The translations under genes and the position numbers were made by a program. The notes beneath the pieces are model-generated. The model worked only from the letters and a program-made list of their open reading frames with translations, was not told the origin of the DNA and ran no database searches. A stretch of DNA of 64,000 nt. Source: Aristolochia californica. Taxonomy: Eukaryota; Streptophyta; Magnoliopsida; Piperales; Aristolochiaceae. The DNA is taken from positions 27,478,295-27,542,294 of the forward strand of contig JARWKL010000001.1 in assembly GCA_029961685.1 (NCBI GenBank). The letters run 5' to 3'. This document shows, piece after piece, positions 25,101-40,199 of the stretch. Every line of letters begins with the position of its first letter. Position 1 is the stretch's first letter.

Positions 25101-28100
25101 TTTGCATCTTTAACATATTTAAAACCTGCATATCAATTTTTAAAGCATGAGTGGAGGAAATCTCTTTCTTATAAAATTCCAAGCTGTTAGGGTTGAACTA
25201 GTGGAATTTCCCAAACTTGGACAACAAAGCTTTTGTGTTCGTGGGTGAATAAATTTTCTTTACTTACATTTTTTATTGTTTTAAATTTTTTGAGTCCAAA
25301 ATTTTCATTTTGGTATGATCTAGTTGCCTTTTTGGTTTACGGGATGAAGGGAGAGCGAAAACTCAAAGTTTTGTTTTAGGAAAAAAGAGTACATCTAGAA
25401 TGGAAATGCACAATGCACAAATGTAGAGAGAGATAATTCCAAAGAGATTCTGTAATTTTTAGGCATTGTAAGCTGTTCTTAGTTTTTAAATACCAGGTTT
25501 TGCAATCATCTGGAAAAAGGCGGAGGCAGGGATTTTTAACTGAGTCTTGGCACCCAATCCATATGTCATTTCTTAGCGTAATATAGTCCGTTACGCATGA
25601 TAAATCACTTTACAATCATCTATGATCGTTGGGTCATCTTTTTGTAGATGGGCAAAATAATGGCTTGTTTGACTCGGGTAAATATCCCACCGCATGTTCA
25701 CTTGAGAATGTAATGAGCGTTTGTTATTCTCTTCAAAAGCTTTGGACCCATAGCTAATTTGCATCTTTAACATGTTTAAAACATGCATATTCATTTTTAA
25801 AGCATGTGTGGGGGAAATGTCTTTCTTATAAAATTCAAAGCAGCTTGGGTTGAACTGGTGGAATTTCCCAAACTTGGACAACAAAACATTTGTGTTTATT
25901 TGTGGTGAGTGAATAAATTTTCTTTACTTACATTTGTTATTATTTTAAATTTTTTAACTCCTAAATTTTCATTTTCTTGTGATCTACTTGCCTTTTTGGT
26001 TAACGGGATGAAGGGAGAGCGAAAACTGAAAGTTTTGTTTTAAGAAAAAAGTGTACATCTAGAATGGAAATGTACAATGCACAAATGTAGAGAGAGATAA
26101 TTCCAAAGAGTTTCTATAATTTTTAGGGATTGTAAGCTCTTCTTAGTTTTTATATACCAGGTTTTGCAATCATCGGGAAAAAGGGGGAGGCAGGGATTTT
26201 TAACTGAGTCTTGACTCCCAATCCATAAGTCATTTCTTTGGGTAATATAGCCCGTTACGCATGATAAATCACTTTACAATCATCTATGATCGTTGGGCAG
26301 CTTTTTGTAGATGGGCAAAATAATGGCTTGTTTGACTCGGATAAATATCCCACCGCACGTTCACATGAGAATTTAATGAGCGTTTGTTATTTTCTTCAAA
26401 AGCATTGGATCCATTGGTGATTGGTATCTTTAACATGTTTAAAACATGCATATTCATTTTTGAAGCATGTGTGGAGGAAATGTCTTTCTTATAAAATTCC
26501 AAGCAGTTAGGGTTGAACTGGTGGAATTTCCCAAACTTGGACAACAAAACTTTTGTGTTTATTTGTGGTGTGTGAATAAATTTTCTTTACTTACATTTGT
26601 TATTGTGTTAAATTTTTTAACTCCAAAATTTTCATTTTGTTGTGATCTAGTTGCCTTTTTGGTTTACGGGATGAAGGGAGAGCGAAATCTCAAAGTTTTG
26701 TTTTAAGAGAAAAGAGTACATCTACAATGGAAATGCACAATGCACAAATGTAGAGGGAGATAATTCGAAAGAGTTTCTTTAATTTTTTGGGATTATAAGC
26801 TCTTCTTAGTTTTTAAATATCAGGTTTTGCAATCGTCGGGAAAAAGGGGGAGGCAGAGATTTTTAACTGCGTCTTGACTCCCAATCCATAAGTCATTTCA
26901 GAGGCTAATATAGCCCGTTACGCATGATAAATCACTTTACAATCATCTATAATCGTTCGGTCAGCTTTTTTTAGATGGGCAAAATAATGGCTTGTTTGAC
27001 TCGGGTAAATATCCCACCGCACGTTCACTTGAGAATTTAATGAGCGTTTGTTATTCTCTTCAAAAGCTTTGGATCCATAGGTGATTTGCATCTTTAACAT
27101 GTTTCAAACATGCAAATCCATTTTTTAAGCATGTGTGGAGGAAATCTCTTTCTTATAAATTTCCAAGCTGTTAGGGTTGAACTAGTGGAATTTCCCAAAC
27201 TTGGACAACAAAACTTTTGTGTTCATTTGTGGTGTGTGAATAAATTTTCCTTACTTACATTTGTTATTGTTTTAAATTTTTTTTCATACATGAACTCCAA
27301 AATTTTTATTATGTACTGATCTATTTGCCTTTTTGGTTTTCGGGATGAAGGGAGAGCGAAAACTCAAAGTTTAGATTTATGAAAAAAGAGTACATCTAAA
27401 ATGAAAATGCACAGTGCACAAATGTAAAGCGAGATAATTAAAAACAGTTTCTTTAATTTTTATGGATTCTAAGGTCTTTTTAGTTTTTATATATCCGGTT
27501 TTACAATCGATAGGAAAAAGGGGGAAGCAGGGATTTTTAACTGAGTGTTGACTCCCAAACCATAAGTCATTTCTTAGGGTAATATAGCCCGTTACTCATG
27601 ATAAATCACTTTACAATCATGTATGATCGTTGGGTCTGCTTTTTGTATATGGTCAAAATAATGGCTTGTTTGACTCGGGTAATTATCCCACCGCACGTTC
27701 ACTTGAGAATTTAATGAGCGTTTGTTATTCTCTTCAAAAGCTTTTGATCCATAGATGATTTTCATCTTTAACATGTTAAAAACATGCATATCCAATTTTA
27801 AAGCATGTGTGGAGGAAATCTCTTTCTTATAAAATACCAAGCTATTAGGGTTGGACTAGTGGAATTTCCCAAACTTGGACAACAAAGCTTTTGTGTTCAT
27901 TTGTGGTGTGTGAATAAATTTTGTTTTTTTAAATTTTTTATTGTTTTAAATTTTTCAACTCCAAAATTTGCATTTTATTGTGATCTAGTTTCCTTTTTGG
28001 TTTACGGGATGAAGGTAGAGCGAAAACTCAAAGTTTTGTTTTAAGAAAGAAGAGTACATGTAGAATGGTAATGCACAATGCACAAATGTGGAGAGAGATA

Positions 28101-31100
28101 ATTCCAAAGAGTTTCTGTAATTTTTAGCGATTGTAAGCTCTTCTTAGTTTTTATATATCATGTTTTGCAATCGTCGGGAAAAAGGGTGAGGCAGGGATTT
28201 TTAACAGAGGCTTGACTCCCAATCCATAAGTCATTTCTTAGGGTAATATTGCCCGTTACGCATGATAAATCACTTTACAATCATCTATGATCGTTAGGTC
28301 AGATTTATGTAGATGGGCAAAAAAATGGCTTGTTTGTCTCGAGTAAATATCCCACCGCACGTTCACTTGAGAATTTAATGAGCATTTGTTATTCTCGTCA
28401 AAAGCTTTGGATCCATAGGTGATTTGCATCATTAACATGTTTAAAACATGCATATCCATTTTTAAAGCATGTGTGGAGGAAATCTCTTTCTAATAAAATT
28501 CCAAGCTGTTATGGTTGCTCTAGTGGAATTTCCAAAACTTTGACAACAAAACTATTGTATTCATTTGTGGCGCGAGAATAAATTTTATTTACTTACATTT
28601 GTTATTTTTTTAAATTTTTTAACTCAAAAATTTTCATTTTGTTGTGATCTATTTGCCTTTTTAGTTTACGGGATGAAGGGAGAGCAAAAACTCAAAGATT
28701 TGTTTTAAGAAAAAAGAGTACATCTAGAATGGAAATGCACAATGCACAAATGTAGAGAGAGATAACTCCAAAGAGTTTCGGTAATTTTTAGGGATTGTAA
28801 GCTCTTCTTAGTTTTTATATATAATGTTTTGCAATCGTTGGGAAAAAGGGGGAGGCCGGGATTTTTAACTGAGTCTTGACTCCCAATCCATAAGTCATTT
28901 CTTAGGGTAATATAGACCGTTACACATGATAAATCTCTTTACAATCATCTATGATCGTTGGGTCAGCTTTTTGTAGATGGGCAAAATAATGGCTTGTTTG
29001 ACTCGGGTAAATATCCCACAGCACGTTCACTTGTGAATTTAATGAGCGTTTGTTCTTCTCTTCAAAATCTTTGGATGTATAGGTGATTTGCATCTTTAAC
29101 ATGTTTCAAACATGCAAATCAATTTTTTAAGCATCTGTGCAGGAAATCTCTTTATTATAAAATTCTGAGCTGTTCGGGTTGAACTAGTGGAATTTCCCGA
29201 ACTTGGACAACAAACCTTTTGGGTATATTAGTGGTGTGTGAATAAATTTTCTTTACTTACGTTTGTTATTGTTTAAAATTTGTTAACTCCAAATTTTTCG
29301 TTTTGTTGTGATCTATTTGCCTTTTTGGTTTACGGGATGAAGGGAAAACGAAAACTCAAACTTTTGTTTTAAGAAAAAAGAGTACATCTAGAATGGAAAT
29401 GCACAATGCACAAATGTATAAGGAGATAATTCCAAAGAGTTTCTTTAATTTTTAGGGATTGTAAGCTCTTCTTAGTTTTTATATATCAGGTTTTGCAATC
29501 GTCGGGAAAAAGGGGTAGGCAGGGATATTTAACTGAGTCTTGACTCCCAATCCATAAGTCATTTTTTAGGGTATTATAGCCCGTTACGCATGATAAATCA
29601 CTATACAATCATCAATGATCGTTGGGTCAGCTTTTTGTAGATGGGCAAAATGATGGCTTATTTGACTCGGGTAAATATCCCACTGCACGTTCACTTGAGA
29701 ATTTAATGAGCCTTTGTTATTCACTTCAAAAGCATTGGATCCATAGGTGATTTGCATCTTTAATATGTTTCAAACATGTAAATCCATTTTTTAAGCATGT
29801 GTGGAGGAAATGTCTTTCTTATAAAATTCCATGCTGTTAGGGTTGAACTAGTGGAATTTCCCAAACTTGGACAACAAAACTTTTGTATTCATTTGTGGTG
29901 TGTGAATAAATTTTCTTTACTTAAATTTTTTATTTTTTTCAATTTTTTTCCATACATGAACTCTAAAATTTTCATTTTGTTCTGAACTATTTCCCTTTTT
30001 GGTTTACGGGAAGAAGGGAGAGCGAAAACTCAAAGTTTTGATATATGAAAAAACTGTACATCTGAAATGAAAATGCACAAGTCACAAATGTAGAGCGAGA
30101 TAATTCCAAAGAGTTTATGTAATTTTTAGGGATTCTAAGGTCTTTTTAGTTTTTATATATCAGGTTTTGCATCCGTCGGGAAAAAGGGGGAGGCAGGGAT
30201 TTTTAACTGAGTGTTGACTCCCAATCCATAAGTCATTTCTTAGGGTAATATAGCCCTTTACGCATGATAAATCACTTTACAATCATCTATAATCGTTGGG
30301 TCAGCTTTTTGTAGATGCGCAAAATAATGGCTTGTTTGACTCTGGCAAATATCCCACCGCACGTTCACTTGAGAATTTAATGAGCGTTTGTTATTCTCTT
30401 CAAAAGCTTTGGATCCATAGGTGATTTGCATCTTTAACATGTTTAAAACATGCATATCCATTTTTAAAGCATGTGTGGAGGAAATCTCTTTCTTATAAAA
30501 TTCCAAGCTGTTAGGGTTGAACTAGTGGAATTTCCCAAACTTGGACAACAAAACTTTCGAGTCCATTTGTCGTGTGGGAATAAATTTTCTTTACATAAAT
30601 TTGTTATTTTTTTAAATTTTTTACCTCCAAAACTTTCATTTTGTTGTGATCTATTTGCCTTTTTGGTTTACGGGATCAAGGGAGAGCGAAATCTCAAAGT
30701 TTTGTTTTAAAAAAAAAGAGTACATCTAGAATGGAAATGCACAATACACAAATATAGACAGAGATAATTCCAAAGAGTTTCTGTAATTTTTAGGAATTGT
30801 AAGCTCTTCTTAGTTTTTATATATCAGGTTTCGCAATCATCGGGAAAAAGGAGGAGGCACGGATTTTTAACTGAGTGTTGACTCCCAATCCATAAGTCAT
30901 TTCTTAGGGTAATATAGCCCATTACGCATGATAAATCACTTTACAATCATCTATGATCATTGGGTCAGCTTTTTGTAGATGGGCAAAATAATAGCTTGTT
31001 TGACTCGGGTAAATATCCCACCGCACGTTCACTTGAGAATTGAATGAGCGTTTGTTATTCTTCTCAAAAGCTTTGGATCCATAGGAGATTTGCATCTTTA

Positions 31101-34100
31101 ACATGTTTCAAACATGCAAATACATTTATTAGGCATGTGTGGAGGAAATCTCTTTCTTATAAAATTGCTAGCTATTAGGGTTGAACTAGTGGAATTTCCC
31201 AAACTTGGACAACAAAACTTTTGTATTCATTTGTGGTGTGTGAATAAATTTTCTTTACTTACATTTGTTATTGTTTCAAATTTTTTAACACCAAAACTTT
31301 CATTTTGTTGTGATCTATTTGCCTTTTTGGTTTACGGGATGAAGGGCGAGCGAAAACTGAAAGTTTTGTTTTAAGAAAAATGTGTACATCTAGAATGGAA
31401 ATGCACAATGCACAAATGTAGACAGAGATAATTCCAAAGAGTTTTTTTAATTTTTAGGGATTGTAAGCTCTTCTTAGTTTTTATATATTAGGTTTTGCAG
31501 TCGTCGGGAAAAAGGGGTAGGCAGGGATTTTTAACTGAGTCTTGACTCCCAATCCATAAGTCATTTCTTGGGGTAATATAGCCCGTTACGCATGATAAAT
31601 CACTTTACAAACATCTATGATCGTTGGGTCAGCTTTTTGTAGAAGGGCAAAATAATGGCTTGTTTGACTCGGGTAAATATCCCACCGCACGTTCACTTGA
31701 CAATTTAATGAGCGTTTGTTATTTTCCTCAAAAGCTTTTGATCCATAGGAGATTTGCATCTTTAACATGTTTCAAACATGCAAATACATTTTTTAAGCAT
31801 GTGTGGAGGAAATCTCTTCTTATAAAATTCCTAGATGTTTGGGTTGAACTAGTGGAATTTCCCAAACTTGGACAACAAAACTTTTGTACTCATTTGTGGT
31901 GTGTGAATAAATTTTCATTACTTACATTTGTTATTGTTTTAAATTTCTTTTCCGTACATGAACTCTAAAATTTTCATTTTGTTGTGATATATTTGCCTTT
32001 TTGGTTTACGGGATGAAGGGAGAGCGAAAATTCAAAGTTTTGATTTATGAAAAAAATGTACATCTAAAATGAAAACGCACAGTGCACAAATGTAGAGCGA
32101 GATAATTCCAAAGAGTTTTGGTCATTTTTAAGGATTCTAAGGTCTTTTTAGTTTTTATATATCAGGTTTTGCAATCGACAGGAAAAAGGGGGAAGCAGGG
32201 ATTTTTAACTGAGTGTTGACTCCCATTCCATAAGTCATTTCTTAGGGTAATATAGCCCGTTACGCACGATAATTCACTTTAGAATCATCTATGATCGTTG
32301 GGTCAACTTTTTGTAGATAGGCAAAATAATGGCTTGTTTGACTCGAGTAAATATCCCACTGCGCGTTCAGTTGAGAATTTAATGAGTGTTTGTTATTCTC
32401 TTCTAAAGCTTTGGATACATAGGTGATTTGTATCTTTAACATGTTTAAAACATGCATATCCATTTTTAAAGCATGTGTGGAGGAAATCTCTTTCTTATAA
32501 AATTCAAAGCTGTTAGGTTTGAACTAGTGGAATTTCCAAAACTTGGACAACAAAACTTTTGGGTTCATTTGTGGTGTGTGAATAAATTTTCTTTCCTTAC
32601 ATTTTTTCTCGTTTTAAATTTTTTAACTCCAAAATTTTCATTTTGTTGTGATCTATTTGCCTTTTTGGTTTTCGGAATGAAGGGAGAGTGGAAACTCAAA
32701 GTTTTGTTTTAAGAAAAAAGAGTACATCTAGAAAGGAAATGCACAATCCACAAATGTAGAGAGAGATAATTCCAAAGAGTTTCTGTAATTTTTAGGGATT
32801 GTAAGCTCTTCTTAGTTTTTATATATCAGGTTTTGCAATCCACGGGAAAAAGGGGGAGGCAGGGATTTTTAACTGTGTCTTGACTCGCAATCCATAGGTG
32901 ATTTCTTAGGGTAATATAGCCCGGTACGCATGAAAAATCACTTTACAATCATCTATGATCGTTGGGTCAGCATTTTGTAGATGGGAAAATAATGGCTTGT
33001 TTGATTTGCGTAAATATCCCACGACACGTTCACTTGAGAATTTATTGAGCGTTTGTTATTCTCTTCAAAAGCTTTGGATCCATAGGTGATTTGCATCTTT
33101 AACATGTTTCAAACATGCAAATCCATTTTTTAAGCATGTGTGGAGGAAATCTCTTTCTTATAAAATTCCATGCTGTTAGGGTTGAACTAGTGGAATTTTT
33201 CAAAATTGGACAACAAAACTTTTGTATTCATTTGTGGTGTGTGAATAAATTTTCTTTACTTACATTTGTTATTGTTTAAATTTTTTTCTGTACATGAACT
33301 CCAAAATTTTCATTTTGTTGTGATCTATTTGCGTTTTTGGTTGACGGGATGAATGGAGAGCGAAAACTCAAAGTTTTGATTTATGAAAAAGGTGTACATA
33401 TAAAATGAAAATGCACAGTGTACAAATGTTGAGCGAGATAATTCCAATGATTTTCTGTAAGTTTTAGTGATTCTAAGGTCTTTTTATTTTTATATATCAG
33501 GTTTTGCAATCGTCGGGAAAAAGGGGGAAGCAGTGATGTTTAACTGAGTGTTGACTCCAAATCCATATGTCATTTCTTAGGGTAATATAGCCCGTTACGC
33601 ATAAATCACTTTACAATCATCTATGATCGTTTGGTCAGCTTTTTGCAGATGGGCAAAATAACAGCTTGTTTGACTCGGGTAAATATCCCACCGCACATTC
33701 ACTTGAGAATTTAATGAGCGTTTGTTATTCTCTTCAAAAGCTTTGGATCCATAGGTGATTTGCATCTTTAACTTGTTTAAAACATGCATATACATTTTTA
33801 AAGCATGTGTGGAGGAAATCTCTTTCTTATAAAATTCCAAGTTGGTAGGGTTGAACAAGTGGAATTTCCCAAACTTAGACAACATAAATTTTGTGTTCAT
33901 TTGTGGTGTATGAATTAGTTTTCTTTACTTAAATTTGTTATAGTTTTAAATTTTTTAACTCCAAAATTTTCATTTTGTTGGGATCTATTTGCCTTTTTGT
34001 TTTACAGGATGAAGGGAGAGCGAAAACTCAAAGTTTTGTTTTAAGAAAAAAGAGTACATCTAGAATGGAAATGCTCAATGCACAAATGTAGAACGAGATA

Positions 34101-34204
34101 ATTCAGAAGAGTTTCTGTAATTTCTAGGGATTCTAAGCTCTTCTTAGTTTTTATATATCAGGTTTTGCAATCCACAGAAAAAAGGGGGGGCAGGGATTTT
34201 TAAC
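19111..34204. repeat. Mixed A/B satellite region
   Basis: Anchors lie near 19,111, 19,774, 20,449, 21,124, 21,798, 22,462, 23,136, 23,809, 24,473, 25,146, 25,803, 26,466, 27,130, 27,804, 28,468, 29,132, 29,796, 30,470, 31,134, 31,798, 32,472, 33,135 and 33,804. A and B alternate loosely (A B A B A B B A B A A A B A A A B A A B A B A). Monomers 18,437-20,449 match 23,136-25,146 with an offset of about 4,699 bp; shared variants include 'ggtttgaactagtgg', 'gatctagttgcc' and 'tttggagccatag'. Adjacent monomers 31,134 and 31,798 share 'caaatacatt', a one-monomer copy. No non-satellite sequence is visible. Confidence 0.82.
20827..20844. repeat. 18-base G homopolymer in a satellite monomer
   Basis: The A5G5 tract found in most monomers is expanded here to 18 consecutive G, then 'aggcag'. 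This makes the A monomer 20,449-21,123 about 675 bp instead of 663. It could be slippage, a G-quadruplex-prone site, or a sequencing or consensus artefact. Confidence 0.9.
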
Positions 34205-37200
34205 TGAGTCTTGACTCCCAATCCATAAGTCATTTCTTACGGTAATATCGCCCGTTATGCATGATAAATCATTTTACAATCATCTATGATCATTGGGTCA
34301 GCTTTTTGTAGATGGGCAAAATAATGTCTTGTTTGACTTGCGTAAATATCCCATCGCACGTTCACTTGAGAATTTAATGGGCATTTGTTATTCACTTCAA
34401 AAGCTTTGGATCCGTAGGTAATTTACATCTTGAACATGTTTAAAACATGCATATCCATTTTTAAAGCATGTGTCGAGGAAATCTCTTTCTTATAACATTC
34501 TAAGCTGTTTGGGTTGAGCTAGTGGAATTTCCCAAATTTGGACAACAAAACTTTTGTGTTCATTTGTGGAGTGTGAATAAATTTTATTTTCTTACATTTG
34601 TTGTTTTTTTAAATTTTTTAACTCCAGCATTTTCATTTTTCTTTGATCTATTTGCCTTTTTTGATTACTGGAGGAAGGGAGAGCGAAAACTCAAAGTTTT
34701 GTTTTAAGAAAAAAGAGTACATCTAGAAAGGAAATGCACAAGGCAGAAATGTACAGAGAGATAATTCCAAAGAGTTTTTGTAATTTTTAGGGATTGCAAG
34801 CTCTTCTTAGTTTTTATATATAAGGTTTTGCAATCGTCGGGAAAATGGGGGAGGCATGGATTTTTAACTGAGTTTTGACTCCCAATCCATAAGTCATTTC
34901 TTAGGGTAATATAGCCCGTTAGGCAAGATAAATCACTTTACAATCATCTATGATCGATGGGTCAGCTTTTTGTAGATGGGCAAAATAATGGCTTGTTTCA
35001 CTTGGGTAAATATCCCACCACACGTTCACTTGAGAATTTAATGAGCGTTTGTTATTCTCTTTAAAAGCTTTGGATCCAGTGGTGATTTGCATCTGTAACA
35101 TGTTTCAAACATGCATATCCATTTTTTAAGCATGTGTGGAGGAAATCTCTTTCTTATAAAATTCCAAGCTGTTAGGGTTGAACAAGTGGAATTTCCCAAA
35201 ATTGAACAACAAAACTTTTGAATTCATTTGTAGTGTGTGAATAAATTTTCTTTACTTACATTTGTTATTGTTTGAAATTTTTTTCCGTACATGAACTCTA
35301 AAATTTTCATTTTGTTGTGATCTATTTGCCATTTTGGTTTATGTGATGAAGGGAGAGTGAAAACACAAAGTTTTTATTTATGAAAATGCACAGTGCACAA
35401 ATGTAGAGCAAGATAATTCCAAAGAGTTTCTGTAATTTTTAGGAATTCTACGGTCTTTTTAGTTTTTATATATCAGGTTTTGCAATCGTCAGGAAAAAGG
35501 TGGAAGTAAGGATTTTTAATTGAGTGTTGACTCCCAATCCATAAGTCATTTCTACGCATGATAAATCACTTTACAATAATCTATGATCGTTGGGTCAAAT
35601 TTTTGTAGATGGGCAAAATAATGGCTTGTTTGACTCGGATAAGTATCCCACCGCACGTTCAGTTGAGAATTTAATCAGCGTTTGTTATTTTCTTCAATGC
35701 ATTGGATCAATAAGTGATTTTCATCTTTAACATGTTTCAAACATGCAAATCCATTTTTTAAGCATGTGTGGAGGAAATCTCTTTCTTATAAAATTCCAAA
35801 CTGTTAGGGTTGAACTAGTGGAATTTCCCAAACTTGGATAACAAAACTTTTGTATTCATTTGTGGTGTGTGAATAAATTTTCTTTACTTACATTTGTTAT
35901 TGTTTTAAAATTTTTTAACCCCAAAACTTTCATTTTGTTGTGATCTATTTGCCTTTTTGGTTTACGGGATGAAGGGAGAGCGAAAACCCAAAGTTTTGTT
36001 TCATGAAAAAAGTGTACATCTAGAATGGAAATACACAATGCACAAATGTAGACAAAGATAATTCCAAAGAGTTTCTGTAATTTTTAGGGATTTTAAGCTC
36101 TTCTTAGTTTTTATATATCAGGTTTTGCAATCATCGGGAAAAAGGGGGAGGATGGGATTTTTAACTGAGTCTTGACTCCCAATCCATAAGTCATTTCTAA
36201 GAGTAATATAGCCCGTTACGCAAGATAAATCACTGTACAAACATCTATGATCGTTGGGTCTGCTTTTTGTAGATGGGCAAAATAATGGCTTGTTTGACAC
36301 GGGAAAATTTGCCCATCGCACGTTCACTTGACAATTTAATGAGCGTTTGTTATTCTCCTCAAAAGGTTTGGATCCATAGGTGATTTGCATGTTTAACATG
36401 TTTCAAACATGCAAATCCATTTTTTAAGCATGTGTGGAGGAAATCTCTCTCTTATAAAATTCCAAGCTGTTAGGGTTGAACTAGTGGAATTTCCCAAACT
36501 TGGACAACAAAACTTTTGTATTCATTTCTGGTGTGTGAATAAATTTTCTTTACTGACATTTGTTATTGTTTTAAATTTTTTTCCATACTTGAACTCTAAA
36601 ATTTTCATTTTGTTGTGATCTATTTGCCTTTTTGGTTTACGGGATGAAGGGAAAGCGAAAACCCAAAGTTTTGATTTATGAAAAAAGTGTACATCTAAAA
36701 TGAAAATGCACAGTGCACAAATGTAGAGCGAGATAATTCCAAAGAGTTTCTGTAATTTTTAGGGATTCTAAGGTCTTTTTAGTTTTTATATATCAGGTTT
36801 TGCAATCGTCGGGAAAGTGGGGGAAGCAGGGATTTTTAATTGAGTGTTGACTCCCAATCCATAAGTCATTTCTTAGGGTAATATAGCCCGTTACGCATGA
36901 TAAATCACTTTACAATCATCAATGATCGTTGGGTCTGCTTTTTGTAGATGGGCAAAATAATGGCTTGTTTGACTCGGGTAAATATCCCACCGCACGTTCA
37001 GGTGAGAATTTAATGAGCGTTTGTTATTCTCTTCAAAAGCTTTGGATCCATAGGTGATTTGCATCTTTAACGTGTTTAAAACAAGCATATCCATTTTTAA
37101 AGCATGTGTGGAGGAAATCTCTATCCTATGAAATTGCAAGCTGTTGGTGTTGAACCACTGGAATTTCCCAAACTTGGACAACAAAACTTTTGAGTTCATT

Positions 37201-40199
37201 TGTGGTGTGTGAGAAAATTTTCTTTACTTACATTTTTTATTGTTTTAAATTTTTTCCGTAATTGAACTCGAAAATTTTCTTTTTGTTGTGATCTATTTGC
37301 CTTTTAGGTTTACGGGATGAAGGGAGAGCGAAAACTCAAAGTTTTGTTTTAAGAAAAAAGAGTAGATGTAGAATGGAAATGCACAATGCTCAAATGTAGA
37401 GAGAGATAATTCCAAAGATTTTTTGTAATTTTTAGGGATTGTAAGCTCTTCTTAGTTTTTATATATACGATTTTGAAATCGTCTGGAAAAAGGGTGAGGC
37501 AGGGATTTTTAACTGAGTCTTGACTCCCAACCGATAAGTCATTTATGAGGGTAATAAAGCCCGTTACGCATGATAAAACACTTTACAATCATCCATGATC
37601 ATTGGGTCAGCTTTTTGTAGATGGGCAAAATAATGGCTTGTTTGACTCGGGTAAATATCCCACCGCACGTTCACTTGAGAATTTAATGAGCATTTGTTAT
37701 TCTCTTCAAAAGCTTTGGATCCATAGGTGATTTGCATCTTTAACATGTTTAAAACATGTATATCCATTTTTAAAGCATGTGTGGAGGAAATCTCTTTCTT
37801 ATAAAATTTCAAACTGTTAGGGTTGAACTAGTGGAATTTCCCAAACTTGGACAACAAAACTTTTGTGTCCATTAGTCGTGTGTGAATAAATTTTCTTTAC
37901 ATACATTTGTTATTGTTTTAAATTTTTTAACTCCAAAACTTTCATTTTTTTGTGATCTATTTGCCTTTTTGGTTTACGGGATGAAGGGAGAGCGAAAACT
38001 CAAAGTTTTGTTTGAAGAAAAAAGAGTACATCTAGAATGGAAATGCACAATGCACAAATGTAGACAGAGATAATACCAAAGAGTTTATGTAATTTTTAGG
38101 GATTGTAAGCTCTTCTTAGTTTTTATATATCAGGTTTTGCAATCGTCGGGAAAAAGGGGGAGGTAGGGATTTTTAACTGAGTCTTGACTCCCAATCCATA
38201 AGTCATTTCTTAGGGTAATAGAGCCCATTACTCATGATAAATCACTATACAAACATCTATGATCGTTGGGTCTGCTTTTTGTAGATGGGCCAAATAATGG
38301 CTTGTTTGACGCGGGTAAATATCCCACCCCACGTTCACTTGACAATTTTATGAGCGTTTGTTATTCTCCTCAAAAGCTTTGGATCCATAGGTGATTTGCA
38401 TGTTTATCATGTTTCAAACATGCAAATCCATTTTTTAAGCATGTGTGGAGGAAATATCTTTCTTTTAAAATTCCAAGTTGTTAGGGTTGAACTAGTGGAA
38501 TTTCCCAAACGTAGACAACAAAACTTTTGTATTCATTTCTGGTGTGTGAATAAATTTTCTTTACTAACATTTTTTATTGTTTTAAATTTTTTTCCATACA
38601 TGAACTCTAAAATTTTCATTTTGTTGTGATCTATTTGCCTTTTTTGTTGACGGGATGAAGGGAGAGCGAAAACCCAAAGTTTTGATTTATGAAAAAAGTG
38701 TACATCTAAAATGAAAATCCACAGTGCACAAATGTAGAGCGAGATAATTCCGAAGAGTTTCTGTAATTTTTAGGTATTCTAAGGTCTTTTTAGTTTTTAT
38801 ATATCAGGTTTTGCAATCGTCGGGAAAAAGGGGGAAGCAGAGATTTTTAACTGAGTGTTGACACCCAATCCATAAGTCATTTCTTAGGGTAATATAGCCT
38901 GTTACGCATGATAAATCACTTTAAAATTATCTATGATCGTTGGGTCTGCTTTTTGTAGATGGGCAAAATAATGGCTTGTTTGACTCGGGTAAATATCCCA
39001 CCGCACGTTCACTTGAGAATTTAATGAGCGTTTTTTATTCTCTTCAAAAGCTTTGGATCCATAGGTGATTTGCATCTTTAACATGTTTAAAACATGCAAA
39101 TCCATTTTTTAAGCATGTGTGGAGGAAACCTCTTTGTTATCAAATTCCAAGCTGTTACGGTTGAACTAGTGGAATTTCCCAAACTTGGACAACAAAACTT
39201 TTGTGTTCAATTGTGGTGTGTGAATAAATTTTCTTTACTTTCATTTGTTATTGTTTTAAATTTTTTTCCGCTCATGAACTCTGAAATTTTCATTTTGTTG
39301 TGATCTATTTGCCTTTTTGGTTTACGGGATGAAGGGAGAGCAAAAACTCAAAGTTTTAATTTATGTAAAAAGTGTACATCTAAAATGAAAATGCACAGTG
39401 CACAAATGTAGAGCGAAATAATTCCAAAGAGTTTTTGTAATTTTAAGGGAGTCTAAGGTCTTTTTAGTTTTTATATATCAGGTTTTCCAATCATCGGGAA
39501 AAAGGGGGAAGCAGGGATTTTTAACTGAGTGTTAACTACCTATCCATAAGTCATTTCTTAGGGTAATATATTCCATTACGCATGATAAATCACTTTACAG
39601 TCATCTATGATCATTGGGTCAGCTTTTTGTAGATGTGCAAAATAATGGCTTGTTTGACTCCGGTAAATATGCCACCGCACGTTCACTTGAGAATTTAATG
39701 AGCGTTTGTATTCTCTTAAAAAGCTATGGATCAATAGGTGATTTGCCTCTTTAACATGTTTCAAACATGCAAATCCATTTTTTAAGCATGTGTGGAGGAA
39801 ATCTCTTTCTTATAAAATTCCAAGCTGTTAGGGTTGAACAAGTGGAATTTCCCAAAATTGAACAACAAAACTTTTGAATTCATTTGTAGTGTGCGAATAA
39901 ATTTTCTTTACTTACATTTGTTATTGTTTTAAATTTTTTTCCGTACATGAACTCTAAAATTTTCATTTTGTTGTGATCTATTTGCCATTTTGGTTTATGT
40001 GATGAAGGGAGAGCGAAAACACAAAGTTTTTATTTATGAAAAAGGTGTACATCTAAAATGAAAATGCACAGTGCACAAATGTAGAGCGAGATAATTCGAA
40101 AGAGTTTCTGTAATTTTTAGGAATTCTACTGTCTTTTTAGTTTTTATATATCAGGTTTTGCAATCGTCAGGAAAAAGGTGGAAGCAGGGATTTTTAATT
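34205..40199. repeat. Higher-order unit 1 (about 9 monomers, about 6.0 kb)
   Basis: Monomers start near 34,468 (A), 35,131 (B), 35,763 (A), 36,429 (B), 37,103 (A/B chimera), 37,776 (A), 38,440 (B), 39,114 (B) and 39,787 (B). Nearly all private variants reappear 5,994-6,035 bp downstream. The offset changes from 5,994 to 6,034 because this copy has two small deletions, near 35,385 (about 22 bp) and 35,553 (about 18 bp). The last 370 bp (about 39,830-40,199) match 35,180-35,530 instead, which places an exchange junction at the border. Confidence 0.85.
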
